In this document: one piece after another, positions 1 through 6,195 of the stretch
Layout of the letters: every line of letters starts with the position of its first letter
Numbering within the stretch: position 1 is the stretch's first letter
Assembly: GCA_964374095.1 (NCBI GenBank)
Contig: CAYJXJ010000063.1
Location: 1 to 22,709, forward strand
From: CAYJXJ01 sp964374095
GTDB taxonomy: Bacteria > Elusimicrobiota > Elusimicrobia > UBA1565 > UBA9628
DNA length: 22,709 nucleotides
Direction of reading: 5' to 3'
Program-made: the position numbers and the translations under genes
The notes under the pieces: generated by a model
The model's input: the letters and a program-made list of their open reading frames with translations, nothing else
What the model was told of the DNA's origin: nothing
Databases searched by the model: none

Positions 1-75
1 GCCCTTCACCGAGTTGGAAGCCAGATACCTCAGCCCGAAGACCGCGAGACAAGTGCCGCGATAAAGTCTCATCAT
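1..75 (-). CDS. Possible 5' end of a gene leaving the window (partial)
   Basis: A minus-strand frame opens with two consecutive ATG codons at 75-70 and stays open to the window edge, giving 25 residues that start MMRLYRGTCLAVFGLRYLAS. The segment is moderately hydrophobic and could be the start of a membrane or exported protein. A TACAAT -10-like box lies upstream on the same strand (about 104-109). There is no close Shine-Dalgarno sequence. The frame is too short to identify, and 76-150 holds nothing else recognisable. Confidence 0.3.
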   Translation of the reverse strand, partial: MMRLYRGTCLAVFGLRYLASNSVKG

Positions 76-150
76 AAAATAGAAATCCGGACCTTCTTTT
101 CCTATTGTAGCAGGAATTGACATCCTTTTCCACGCGCGCGCTGACTGAAA

Positions 151-942
151 TTACTTCGTTTCTCTCTCTAGGGACGGTTTTTGAGCCTCGCCGGTCATGG
201 GAACGAAGCGCACGTCCATGCGCTTCTCGCGCTCCATCCCGCGAGGGGTCTTGCGGACCACCACGAGCTCCTGCGCGGACCAAACGCCGCGAAGCTCCGC
301 GCCCACCGGGATGACCATCCGACCCCCCGTCTTGAGTTGATCGACAAGGGGTTGGGGGATATGATCCGGCGCGCAGGTCACGATGATCGAATCGAACGGC
401 GCGGCCTCGGGCCAACCTTTGTAGCCGTCCCCGGCCCGAACGAAAACATTAGCGTACCCCAGCCGCCCAAGCGCGGCCTCAGCACGGCGGGCCAATGGTT
501 CGACGATCTCGATGGAATATACCTGTTTGACCAATTCAGCCAGGACCGCGGCCTGGTAACCGGAACCCGTGCCGATTTCGAGAACCGTGTCCCCCTTCCT
601 GGGCTCGAGGGCTTCGGTCATGTAACCGACGATGAAGGGCTGGGAGATGGTCTGGCCCTCGCCGATGGGCAGGGGGTGGTCGCCATAGGCCTGCGCCGAA
701 ACGGCGTCGGGAACGAATTCATGGCGCGGGACTTTGCGCATGGCGGCGAGGACCCTCGCGTCGCGGACGCGGTGCTCCGGTGAGTACGCCGCCGCGATGA
801 GGTCCACCATCGCCTCCCGCTCCGCCCCCCGCCCCGCGGCCTTGGAGGCCGGCAAGCGTTCGTCGCGCTCCCCGCCTGAACGGCCGTTGCAGCCCGGCAT
901 ACCGAGCAGGAGCGCCAGGATGGCGCCGCTGAACCGCTTCAT
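151..942 (-). CDS. pcm: Protein-L-isoaspartate O-methyltransferase with N-terminal export signal
   Basis: SAM-dependent methyltransferase that methylates L-isoaspartyl residues in damaged proteins so they can revert to aspartate. Residues 65-250 carry the family signatures: VPRHEFVP, the PLPIGEGQTISQPFIV block, the SAM-binding motif VLEIGTGSGYQ and the GGRMVIPVG strand. The first 20 residues look like a signal peptide ending in GMPGC, a poor lipobox (Met and Pro at -3 and -2), followed by a Gly/Arg-rich linker. The alternative start Met45 (ATG at 810) would give a canonical cytosolic enzyme of about 219 aa. I kept the upstream ATG because it has an AAGG Shine-Dalgarno sequence and its hydrophobic leader is coherent. 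Divergent from the glycosidase-like gene across only 35 bases. Confidence 0.93.
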   Translation of the reverse strand: MKRFSGAILALLLGMPGCNGRSGGERDERLPASKAAGRGAEREAMVDLIAAAYSPEHRVRDARVLAAMRKVPRHEFVPDAVSAQAYGDHPLPIGEGQTISQPFIVGYMTEALEPRKGDTVLEIGTGSGYQAAVLAELVKQVYSIEIVEPLARRAEAALGRLGYANVFVRAGDGYKGWPEAAPFDSIIVTCAPDHIPQPLVDQLKTGGRMVIPVGAELRGVWSAQELVVVRKTPRGMEREKRMDVRFVPMTGEAQKPSLERETK

Positions 943-977
943 GCCTTCAAATTAGCACATTTAAGTATAATCGGCGC
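943..977. promoter_or_regulatory. Overlapping divergent -10 boxes between pcm and the 978 operon
   Basis: On the plus strand a perfect TATAAT lies at 966-971, six bases before the ATG at 978, which predicts transcription starting at the start codon. On the minus strand TATACT occupies 969-964, giving pcm a leader of about 15 bases that includes AAGG. The two -10 boxes overlap by four bases. No good -35 box is visible for either. Confidence 0.6.
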
Positions 978-2084
978 ATGCGGCTCGGGCCCTACTCCCT
1001 CACCCGCGAGAGCCTGGCCTCCGTGGCCAGGAACACCCTGGATTCGCTCCGGGTGCAGGCCCTCGGCATCCCTTCCCTGCCCGGGGCCAACGCCGCCGAG
1101 ATCGCCGCGGAAGTCTTGCGGCGAAACGCCCGCCGGGTCCTCTACGCGGGCTCCGGCCACTTCCATTATATGTGGGTCTCGGATTTCGGCAAGGCCCTGC
1201 GCGGGGCGCTCCGGGCCCTTCCGGCGGCCTACCTGCGCCGCCAGGTCTCCTGGATGATCCGGGAGTCCTCCCGGCTCGGCCGCGTCCCGAGCGTCTTCAG
1301 CCACCGGCGGGGCTTCGACATGCCCTACTGGAGAGGGGACAACCTCCCCTGGCTGGTGATCAGCGTGGCCGAGCTCAAACGCTGGACCGGCGAGGAACCG
1401 GCCGCGGCGGAGAGATCGGCCCTCTCGGCCCTGCTCACGGACTACGGCCGGACCTACCTCTCCCAAGGACTGCTCCCCCAGTCCGTGACCGGAGACTGGG
1501 TGGACACCATCCTCCGGCCGTCCTCCACCTATAACAACGTGTGCGTCCTCCAAATGCTCCGCAAGGCCCGCTCGCTCGGCCTGGCCGTGCCCGCCGCCCC
1601 GGAGGAATTCGAGGACAGGCTCCTCGGTGAGCGGTGGCGGGACGGCATGCTCACCGACCATGCCGAGAGCATCGAGCCGGGTGTCGACGCCGCGGCGTGG
1701 GCTCTCTACTTCGGCCTCTTCGATGAGGCGCGGCGCCGGTCCATGGCCCGGGTCATCGAGGCCTCCGGCTTGGTCCGTCCCTTCCCGCTGCGCGTCGCGG
1801 CCCGCCGCCACGAGGCGCGCCTGATGCCCCCGCTCACCCGCCTCTCCCCCGATTACCACAACTGCATCTGGCTGCATCTGGGCCTGGCGTATCTCAACGG
1901 CCTCAAACGCCTGGGCGCGGATGTCTCCTCGGCCAAGGCGGCCCTCTCGCGGGTGGTCCGGACCCACCGGAATTTCGTCGAGTCCTTCACCCCCGCGGGA
2001 GAACCGTACCGGACCCCGCTCTTCTCGACCGAGTACGGCCTGACGATGGCCGCCGGGCAATACCTGGAGCTGAGCCTCTCGTGA
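978..2084 (+). CDS. Six-hairpin (alpha/alpha toroid) glycosidase-like protein
   Basis: A 368-aa protein with no signal peptide, so probably cytoplasmic. The block around residues 63-125 (FHYMWVSDFGKALRGAL, then VPSVFSHRRGFDMPYWRGDNLPWL) and the repeated Trp/Tyr-rich helical segments resemble (alpha/alpha)6-barrel carbohydrate enzymes of the glycogen-debranching, trehalase or neutral-invertase type. Acidic candidates for catalysis include the Asp of WVSDFG and of YWRGDN. The substrate cannot be read from sequence, and a catalytically inactive relative is possible. The start at 978 follows a TATAAT box by six bases and has no Shine-Dalgarno sequence. It is the first gene of a five-gene series, and its stop overlaps the next GTG start by four bases. 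Confidence 0.65.
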   Translation: MRLGPYSLTRESLASVARNTLDSLRVQALGIPSLPGANAAEIAAEVLRRNARRVLYAGSGHFHYMWVSDFGKALRGALRALPAAYLRRQVSWMIRESSRLGRVPSVFSHRRGFDMPYWRGDNLPWLVISVAELKRWTGEEPAAAERSALSALLTDYGRTYLSQGLLPQSVTGDWVDTILRPSSTYNNVCVLQMLRKARSLGLAVPAAPEEFEDRLLGERWRDGMLTDHAESIEPGVDAAAWALYFGLFDEARRRSMARVIEASGLVRPFPLRVAARRHEARLMPPLTRLSPDYHNCIWLHLGLAYLNGLKRLGADVSSAKAALSRVVRTHRNFVESFTPAGEPYRTPLFSTEYGLTMAAGQYLELSLS

Positions 2085-3352
2085 ACCCAACCGCGGAATC
2101 TCCCCTGCCTCCTCTCCGCCAGGCTTTGGAAGCCGTTCCCATCGAGGAAAAGGGCGAGGCCATGTTTCTCATCCGCGATCTCGAGGGTCTGACCGACCAG
2201 ACCATGGCTTTGGCCCCGGGCGGCATGCTGATCGCCTCCCTTCTCGACGGACGCCGCAACGCGGCGGAGGTGGCCTCCCTCTTCGCCAAGTCCACGGGCT
2301 CGCTGATCAAACCCGATCAGATCTGCCGCCTGGTGGGCGAGCTCGACAAGTCAGGATTGTTGGAGACCCCCGCGGTGGCCGACCGCCGCCGCCGGATCTG
2401 GGAGACATTCCGCGACCGCCCGACGCGCCCGGCGTCGCAGCAGGGAACCGCCTACCCCGCGGACCTCCTGCAGCTCGCCGGGACGCTCGGCCCGCTCTTC
2501 CACGACCCCAAAGGCCCGGGCCAGGATCCCGTCTCCGAGCCCCGAGGCGCGCCGCCGCTCGGGCTTATCGCGCCCCACATCGACCTGACCCGGGGCGGCT
2601 GGGCTTACGCCTGGGCCTACCAGGCGCTCTCCTCGGGGCGGCCTCCGGACCTGGTCGTCGCCCTCGGCGTGGCCCATATGTCCCCGAATTCTCCCTGGGT
2701 CCTCACGAAGAAGGCCTACGAGACGCCCTACGGCCCCGTGGCCGTCGACTCGGGGCTCTACGAAGAGGCCCGGCGCGCGCTGTGGTACGATCCCAGCGCG
2801 GACGAATGGGTCCACCGGGGCGAGCATTCCCTCGAGTTCCAGGCCCTGTGGCTCAAGTACCTGTGGCGGGACAAGACTCCGGCCTGGCTCCCGATCCTCT
2901 GCTCGTCCTTCGACCGCTTCTGCCCGGACCGGCCTCCCTCGACCGTGGAGACCGTCGAGAAGGCGATCACCGCCATGGGGGAGGCTCTCCAGCGCCTGGC
3001 CGCCTCCGGCAAGCGGGTTCTCATTCTCGCGGGGATCGACCTCTCCCACGTGGGGCCGCGCTTCGGGGATGAGCTGGAGCTTAATCAAGAACTTGAGAAG
3101 CGCATCGAGGCGGAGGACCGAAAGTCGCTGGATCATGCGATGGCCCTTCAAGCGGACGAGTTCTATCTCTCGGTGGTCAAGGACGGACATTGGAGAAAGG
3201 TGTGCGGCCTTTCGGCGCTCTACACCGGGCTGCGATGGATGAGCATGCTCTCCGGCGGCTCCGCCGCCGGGAGACTGCTGGCCTACGGCCAGGCCCCCGA
3301 TCCCATGGGGGGGATCGTGTCCTTCGCCGGCGCGGTCTATCCCCGGCCATGA
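2081..3352 (+). CDS. MEMO-family protein with N-terminal PqqD-like domain
   Basis: Residues 160-423 form a MEMO-like domain (the AmmeMemoRadiSam system protein B family, related to metal-dependent LigB-type dioxygenases). Visible candidate metal or active-site residues are His166 in APHID, His199 in VAHMSP, His249 in EHSLE, Asp320 and His323 in GIDLSH, and Cys375 in KVCGLSAL; together they match the His/Asp/Cys set of human MEMO1. Residues about 25-96 resemble a PqqD-like winged helix (LLDGRRNAAEVASLF ... LDKSGLLE), a fold that often binds peptide substrates or leaders. The AMMECR1 and radical-SAM partners of the classic trio are not in this window. GTG start in a GTGA overlap with the preceding stop. 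Biochemical role unknown. Confidence 0.85.
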   Translation: MNPTAESPLPPLRQALEAVPIEEKGEAMFLIRDLEGLTDQTMALAPGGMLIASLLDGRRNAAEVASLFAKSTGSLIKPDQICRLVGELDKSGLLETPAVADRRRRIWETFRDRPTRPASQQGTAYPADLLQLAGTLGPLFHDPKGPGQDPVSEPRGAPPLGLIAPHIDLTRGGWAYAWAYQALSSGRPPDLVVALGVAHMSPNSPWVLTKKAYETPYGPVAVDSGLYEEARRALWYDPSADEWVHRGEHSLEFQALWLKYLWRDKTPAWLPILCSSFDRFCPDRPPSTVETVEKAITAMGEALQRLAASGKRVLILAGIDLSHVGPRFGDELELNQELEKRIEAEDRKSLDHAMALQADEFYLSVVKDGHWRKVCGLSALYTGLRWMSMLSGGSAAGRLLAYGQAPDPMGGIVSFAGAVYPRP

Positions 3353-4335
3353 GACTGGCCACCCTGCGGACCCGGGAGAGCCGCGACGGGGCTCTGCTCG
3401 TCGCGCACCCGGACGGCCGGCGCGCGGCGCGCGTGCCCGCCGACATCGCGCCCGACTTGCGCACGGCGGTCGAGGCGTGGGAGGGCACCCGACCACGTCT
3501 ACGGAAAATTGAGAAGGACCTTATAAACGGGAAGAACCCCCAAGTCTTAGACCTGGATTCTGTTCCCCTCATGGCTCCGCTGCCCAGGACTTGGGGGTGG
3601 CTCGACGGCAGCGCCTTCATCCACCACATCCTCTTGGCGCGCCAGGCGCGCGGGGCCGAGCCTCCCGCCGATCTTAGATCGATCCCGCTGATGTATCAGG
3701 GGACGAGCGACAACCTCCTGGGCCCCAACGACGACATCCCGCTGCTGGATGAGGCCCACGGGATGGATTTCGAAGCCGAGGTGGCGGTGGTGCTGGGAGA
3801 CGTCCCCGCCGGCTCTACGGCGGCGAATGCCGCCGGCCATGTCCGCCTGCTCCTGTTGATGAACGACGTGAGCCTGCGCCAGCTCATCCCGCGCGAACTG
3901 GCCACGAGCTTCGGGTTCATTCACGGCAAGCCCCCCTCCTCCTTCGCCCCCTTCGCCGTGACCCCCGACGAGCTCGGCGCGGACTGGGTCGACGGCCGGG
4001 TCCAGCTCGAACTCGAGGTCCGTCTCAACGGAGAGCGCTTCGGCAGCCCCCACGGGGGGGAGATGCACTTCTCCTTTTTCGACCTCATCGCCCACGCCGC
4101 GCGGACCCGCCCCTTGGCCGCGGGGACCATACTCGGCTCCGGCACGTTTTCCAACGCGGAAGAGGCCCGAGGCAGCGGCTGCATCGTCGAGCGCCGCATG
4201 ATCGAGACCATCAAGACCGGCAAGCCCTCCACCCCGTTCCTGAAGCCGGGCGACCGCGTCGAGATGGACATGCGGCGGTCGAACCGGAGCGTCTTCGGGG
4301 TCATCCGCCAGCGCGTCGTCAAATCCGGCCCGTGA
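3349..4335 (+). CDS. Fumarylacetoacetate hydrolase (FAH) family protein
   Basis: A 328-aa FAH-fold enzyme. Such proteins hydrolyse or decarboxylate beta-diketo acids using a divalent metal. Family marks are YQGTSDNLLGPNDDI (residues 116-130), DFEAEVAVVLG with probable metal ligands Glu142 and Glu144, MNDVSLR with Asp173, and HGKPPSSFAPF with Lys194, matching the metal and lysine positions of mouse FAH. The C-terminal LGSGTFSN stretch is also typical. The ATG at 3349 overlaps the MEMO stop as ATGA; longer in-frame starts would lie inside the upstream gene. True fumarylacetoacetate hydrolase activity is not implied, because no tyrosine-degradation genes are adjacent. Confidence 0.88.
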   Translation: MRLATLRTRESRDGALLVAHPDGRRAARVPADIAPDLRTAVEAWEGTRPRLRKIEKDLINGKNPQVLDLDSVPLMAPLPRTWGWLDGSAFIHHILLARQARGAEPPADLRSIPLMYQGTSDNLLGPNDDIPLLDEAHGMDFEAEVAVVLGDVPAGSTAANAAGHVRLLLLMNDVSLRQLIPRELATSFGFIHGKPPSSFAPFAVTPDELGADWVDGRVQLELEVRLNGERFGSPHGGEMHFSFFDLIAHAARTRPLAAGTILGSGTFSNAEEARGSGCIVERRMIETIKTGKPSTPFLKPGDRVEMDMRRSNRSVFGVIRQRVVKSGP

Positions 4336-5279
4336 CGCCGGGGCTCGAAGCCGTCGTCGGCCAATTGTTCGATTACGCCGGCATGCACCCCCCGGCCAAC
4401 CTCACCATGACGCAGGCCCTCGCCGCCTCGGGCGCCTTCCCGAAGTCCCTGCGCCGGCCGCATCTGGTCGCGGCGGATTTGGTCGTGGGAATGCACCGCC
4501 TCGGCGACCTGGAGGCCGCCGACCCCGTCGCCGCGGGATTTCACGGCGGCCGGCGGATGCGGGTGGCCGTTCTCGACCCCGCTCCCCTGGGGTCCGGCGT
4601 CCACCCCACCATGGTCCGCGCCCGGCTCGTGGAAGTCTCCAAGGGACCCCCCGGCCTCGATCCCGTCACCTATGAAGTGCGCCTCGAAAAGACCGCCGCC
4701 CAGGAGACGGGGTCCTGGACCCCGCACGCTCAGCGCCTGGGGGTTGTCCTCGGGCCGTTGCGGGTCTCCCTCTTCATCGAGCCCGACTTCTCCGGGGAGT
4801 CCTTCCCGGACCGGCTCGGCGTGATCCTCGACGCGCTGGCCCAGGTCAACGCGGGGCTTCCCGCGCCGGGCGTCGGGCTGAAGGTCCGGGGATCGGGACC
4901 CTCCGCCTTGGACAACCCCCGCCTGGCGCTCCTGGTCGCCGAGACGGCGCGCCGCGGCCTGCCCCTCAAGGCCACGGCCGGTCTGCACCATCCCATACTC
5001 GAACCGGACCGCTACGCCAACGCGCTGGGTTTTCTCAACCTGACGTGCGCCCTCATCTTGGCTCGGTCGCTGGGGGAAACGTTCTCCCAGCGGCGCGCCT
5101 TGGAGTGCCTCGAGACGCGCGAAGCCGCGGACTACTCCTTCTCCGGCGGCCTGCGCTGGCGGGACCTCTCCCTGGACCTCGCGGCTTTGCGGGACGCCAA
5201 AGAATCATCCCCCTTCAGCATCGGCTCCTGCAGTCTCTCGGAGCCCGATGCGGACCTCGTCCGGCTCTTCGGCCCTTGA
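4332..5279 (+). CDS. Conserved protein of unknown function (DYAG..PP / KATAGLHHP type)
   Basis: A 315-aa soluble protein. Its opening LFDYAGMHPPANLTMTQAL and the late motif PLKATAGLHHPI followed by GFLNLTCA match, from memory, a conserved hypothetical family with the same opening and closing motifs. The spaced beta-strand/helix pattern and the KATAGLHHP element suggest a TIM-barrel-like fold; that is inference. No catalytic assignment is possible. GTG start in a GTGA overlap with the FAH-family gene, and its own stop overlaps the aat start by four bases, so all five genes are probably translated together. Location next to an FAH-fold enzyme hints at small-molecule metabolism. Confidence 0.75.
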   Translation: MTPGLEAVVGQLFDYAGMHPPANLTMTQALAASGAFPKSLRRPHLVAADLVVGMHRLGDLEAADPVAAGFHGGRRMRVAVLDPAPLGSGVHPTMVRARLVEVSKGPPGLDPVTYEVRLEKTAAQETGSWTPHAQRLGVVLGPLRVSLFIEPDFSGESFPDRLGVILDALAQVNAGLPAPGVGLKVRGSGPSALDNPRLALLVAETARRGLPLKATAGLHHPILEPDRYANALGFLNLTCALILARSLGETFSQRRALECLETREAADYSFSGGLRWRDLSLDLAALRDAKESSPFSIGSCSLSEPDADLVRLFGP

Positions 5280-5875
5280 AACGAGACTCGCCCCAGCCGC
5301 CCCTCACCCCGGAGCTCATCGTGGCCGCCTACGCCCGCGGCTACTTCCCCATGGGCGATCCGCGGGAGGGGCGGCTGTCTTGGTACCGGCCCGATCCCCG
5401 AACCATCATCCCCCTGGAGGGCTTCCGGACCTCGCGCGCGGCCGCCCGCCGCCTGCGGGCCGCGCGCTTCGCCGTGACCTTCGACCAGGATTTCGACGGG
5501 GTGGTGGCGGCCTGCGCCCGGAGGCGGACCACCTGGATCACCCCCGAGATCCGCCGCGCCTACGGCGAGCTCCACCGCCGCGGCCTGGCCCACAGCGCCG
5601 AGGCCTGGCAAGAGGGCCATCTGGCCGGGGGGGTCTACGGGGTGCGCGTGGGCGCGGCCTTCATGGCCGAGTCGATGTTCCACCGGGTCACCGACGCCGG
5701 GATGGTGGCGCTGGCCGCCTTGGTCGCCGGGCTCCGAGAACGCCGCTTCGAACTGCTCGACGTTCAGTTCATGACCCCGCACCTCAAACGCTGCGGGGCC
5801 GTCGAGATAACGGCGCAGGACTATGAGGCGCGCCTACGCCGCGCGGTCGGCCGGAGGATCGCCTGGGCCACGTGA
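5276..5875 (+). CDS. aat: Leucyl/phenylalanyl-tRNA--protein transferase
   Basis: Transfers Leu or Phe from aminoacyl-tRNA to proteins with N-terminal Arg or Lys, marking them for ClpS/ClpAP. The 199-aa sequence has the family blocks AYARGYFPMGD, LSWYRPDPR, WITPEIRRAYGELH, GHLAGGVYGVRVG, FMAESMFHRVTDAGMVAL and LLDVQFMTPHL. I chose the TTG at 5276 because it makes a TTGA overlap with the preceding stop, as at the other junctions of this series, and sits just before the conserved PPLTPELIVAAY; earlier in-frame starts lie in the upstream gene. The last 42 bases overlap the convergent ferredoxin gene. Confidence 0.95.
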   Translation: MKRDSPQPPLTPELIVAAYARGYFPMGDPREGRLSWYRPDPRTIIPLEGFRTSRAAARRLRAARFAVTFDQDFDGVVAACARRRTTWITPEIRRAYGELHRRGLAHSAEAWQEGHLAGGVYGVRVGAAFMAESMFHRVTDAGMVALAALVAGLRERRFELLDVQFMTPHLKRCGAVEITAQDYEARLRRAVGRRIAWAT

Positions 5876-6163
5876 GGGGGAGAGTTCGGCCAGCAAGGCC
5901 GGAACGTCCTCGGGCTTGAGGCCCGAATACCAGCGGCCCTCGGGATAGAGGAAAGCGTTGGGGCCCTTCTCGCAAAGGTCGAGGCACCCCGCGCGGGCCA
6001 CGCGGACGCGGCCCTTGAGGCCCCGCTTCTTGACCTCATGCTTCAAGGCCGAACAGACCTCGTCGCCGCCCCGGCCCGGATTGGCGCAGGCCGTCCGGCC
6101 GTCGGCCCGCGCGTTGACGCAGACGAAGAGGGTCTTGAGGAAGGGGACCGCCTTTCGCTCCAT
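5834..6163 (-). CDS. Thioredoxin-like [2Fe-2S] ferredoxin
   Basis: A 109-aa cytoplasmic electron-transfer protein of the thioredoxin-like ferredoxin family (Clostridium/Aquifex 2Fe-2S type, also the NuoE fold). Candidate cluster ligands are Cys15, Cys26, Cys60 and Cys64, giving C-x10-C-x33-C-x3-C with the typical AGCLDLCEKGP and FLYPEGRWYSG stretches; Cys37 is extra. ATG at 6163, with a TAGAAT -10 box at 6178-6173 leaving at most a few leader bases. The 3' end runs 42 bases into aat on the opposite strand. Its redox partner is not evident. Confidence 0.88.
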   Translation of the reverse strand: MERKAVPFLKTLFVCVNARADGRTACANPGRGGDEVCSALKHEVKKRGLKGRVRVARAGCLDLCEKGPNAFLYPEGRWYSGLKPEDVPALLAELSPSRGPGDPPADRAA

Positions 6164-6195
6164 CGTGCTACAATTCTATCAAACCGGCCGAACCC
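6164..6195. promoter_or_regulatory. Divergent promoter pair, ferredoxin / TonB receptor
   Basis: On the plus strand TGCTACAAT (extended -10, hexamer 6169-6174) predicts a leader of about 15 bases before the receptor ATG at 6196. On the minus strand TAGAAT lies at 6178-6173, so the two -10 hexamers share two bases. No Shine-Dalgarno sequence precedes either gene and -35 boxes are weak. Confidence 0.5.

Noticed and set aside
939..2090. 383-residue minus-strand frame opposite the glycosidase-like gene.
   Set aside because: Gly/Glu/Arg-rich antisense shadow; the plus-strand gene has a promoter, motifs and coupled neighbours.
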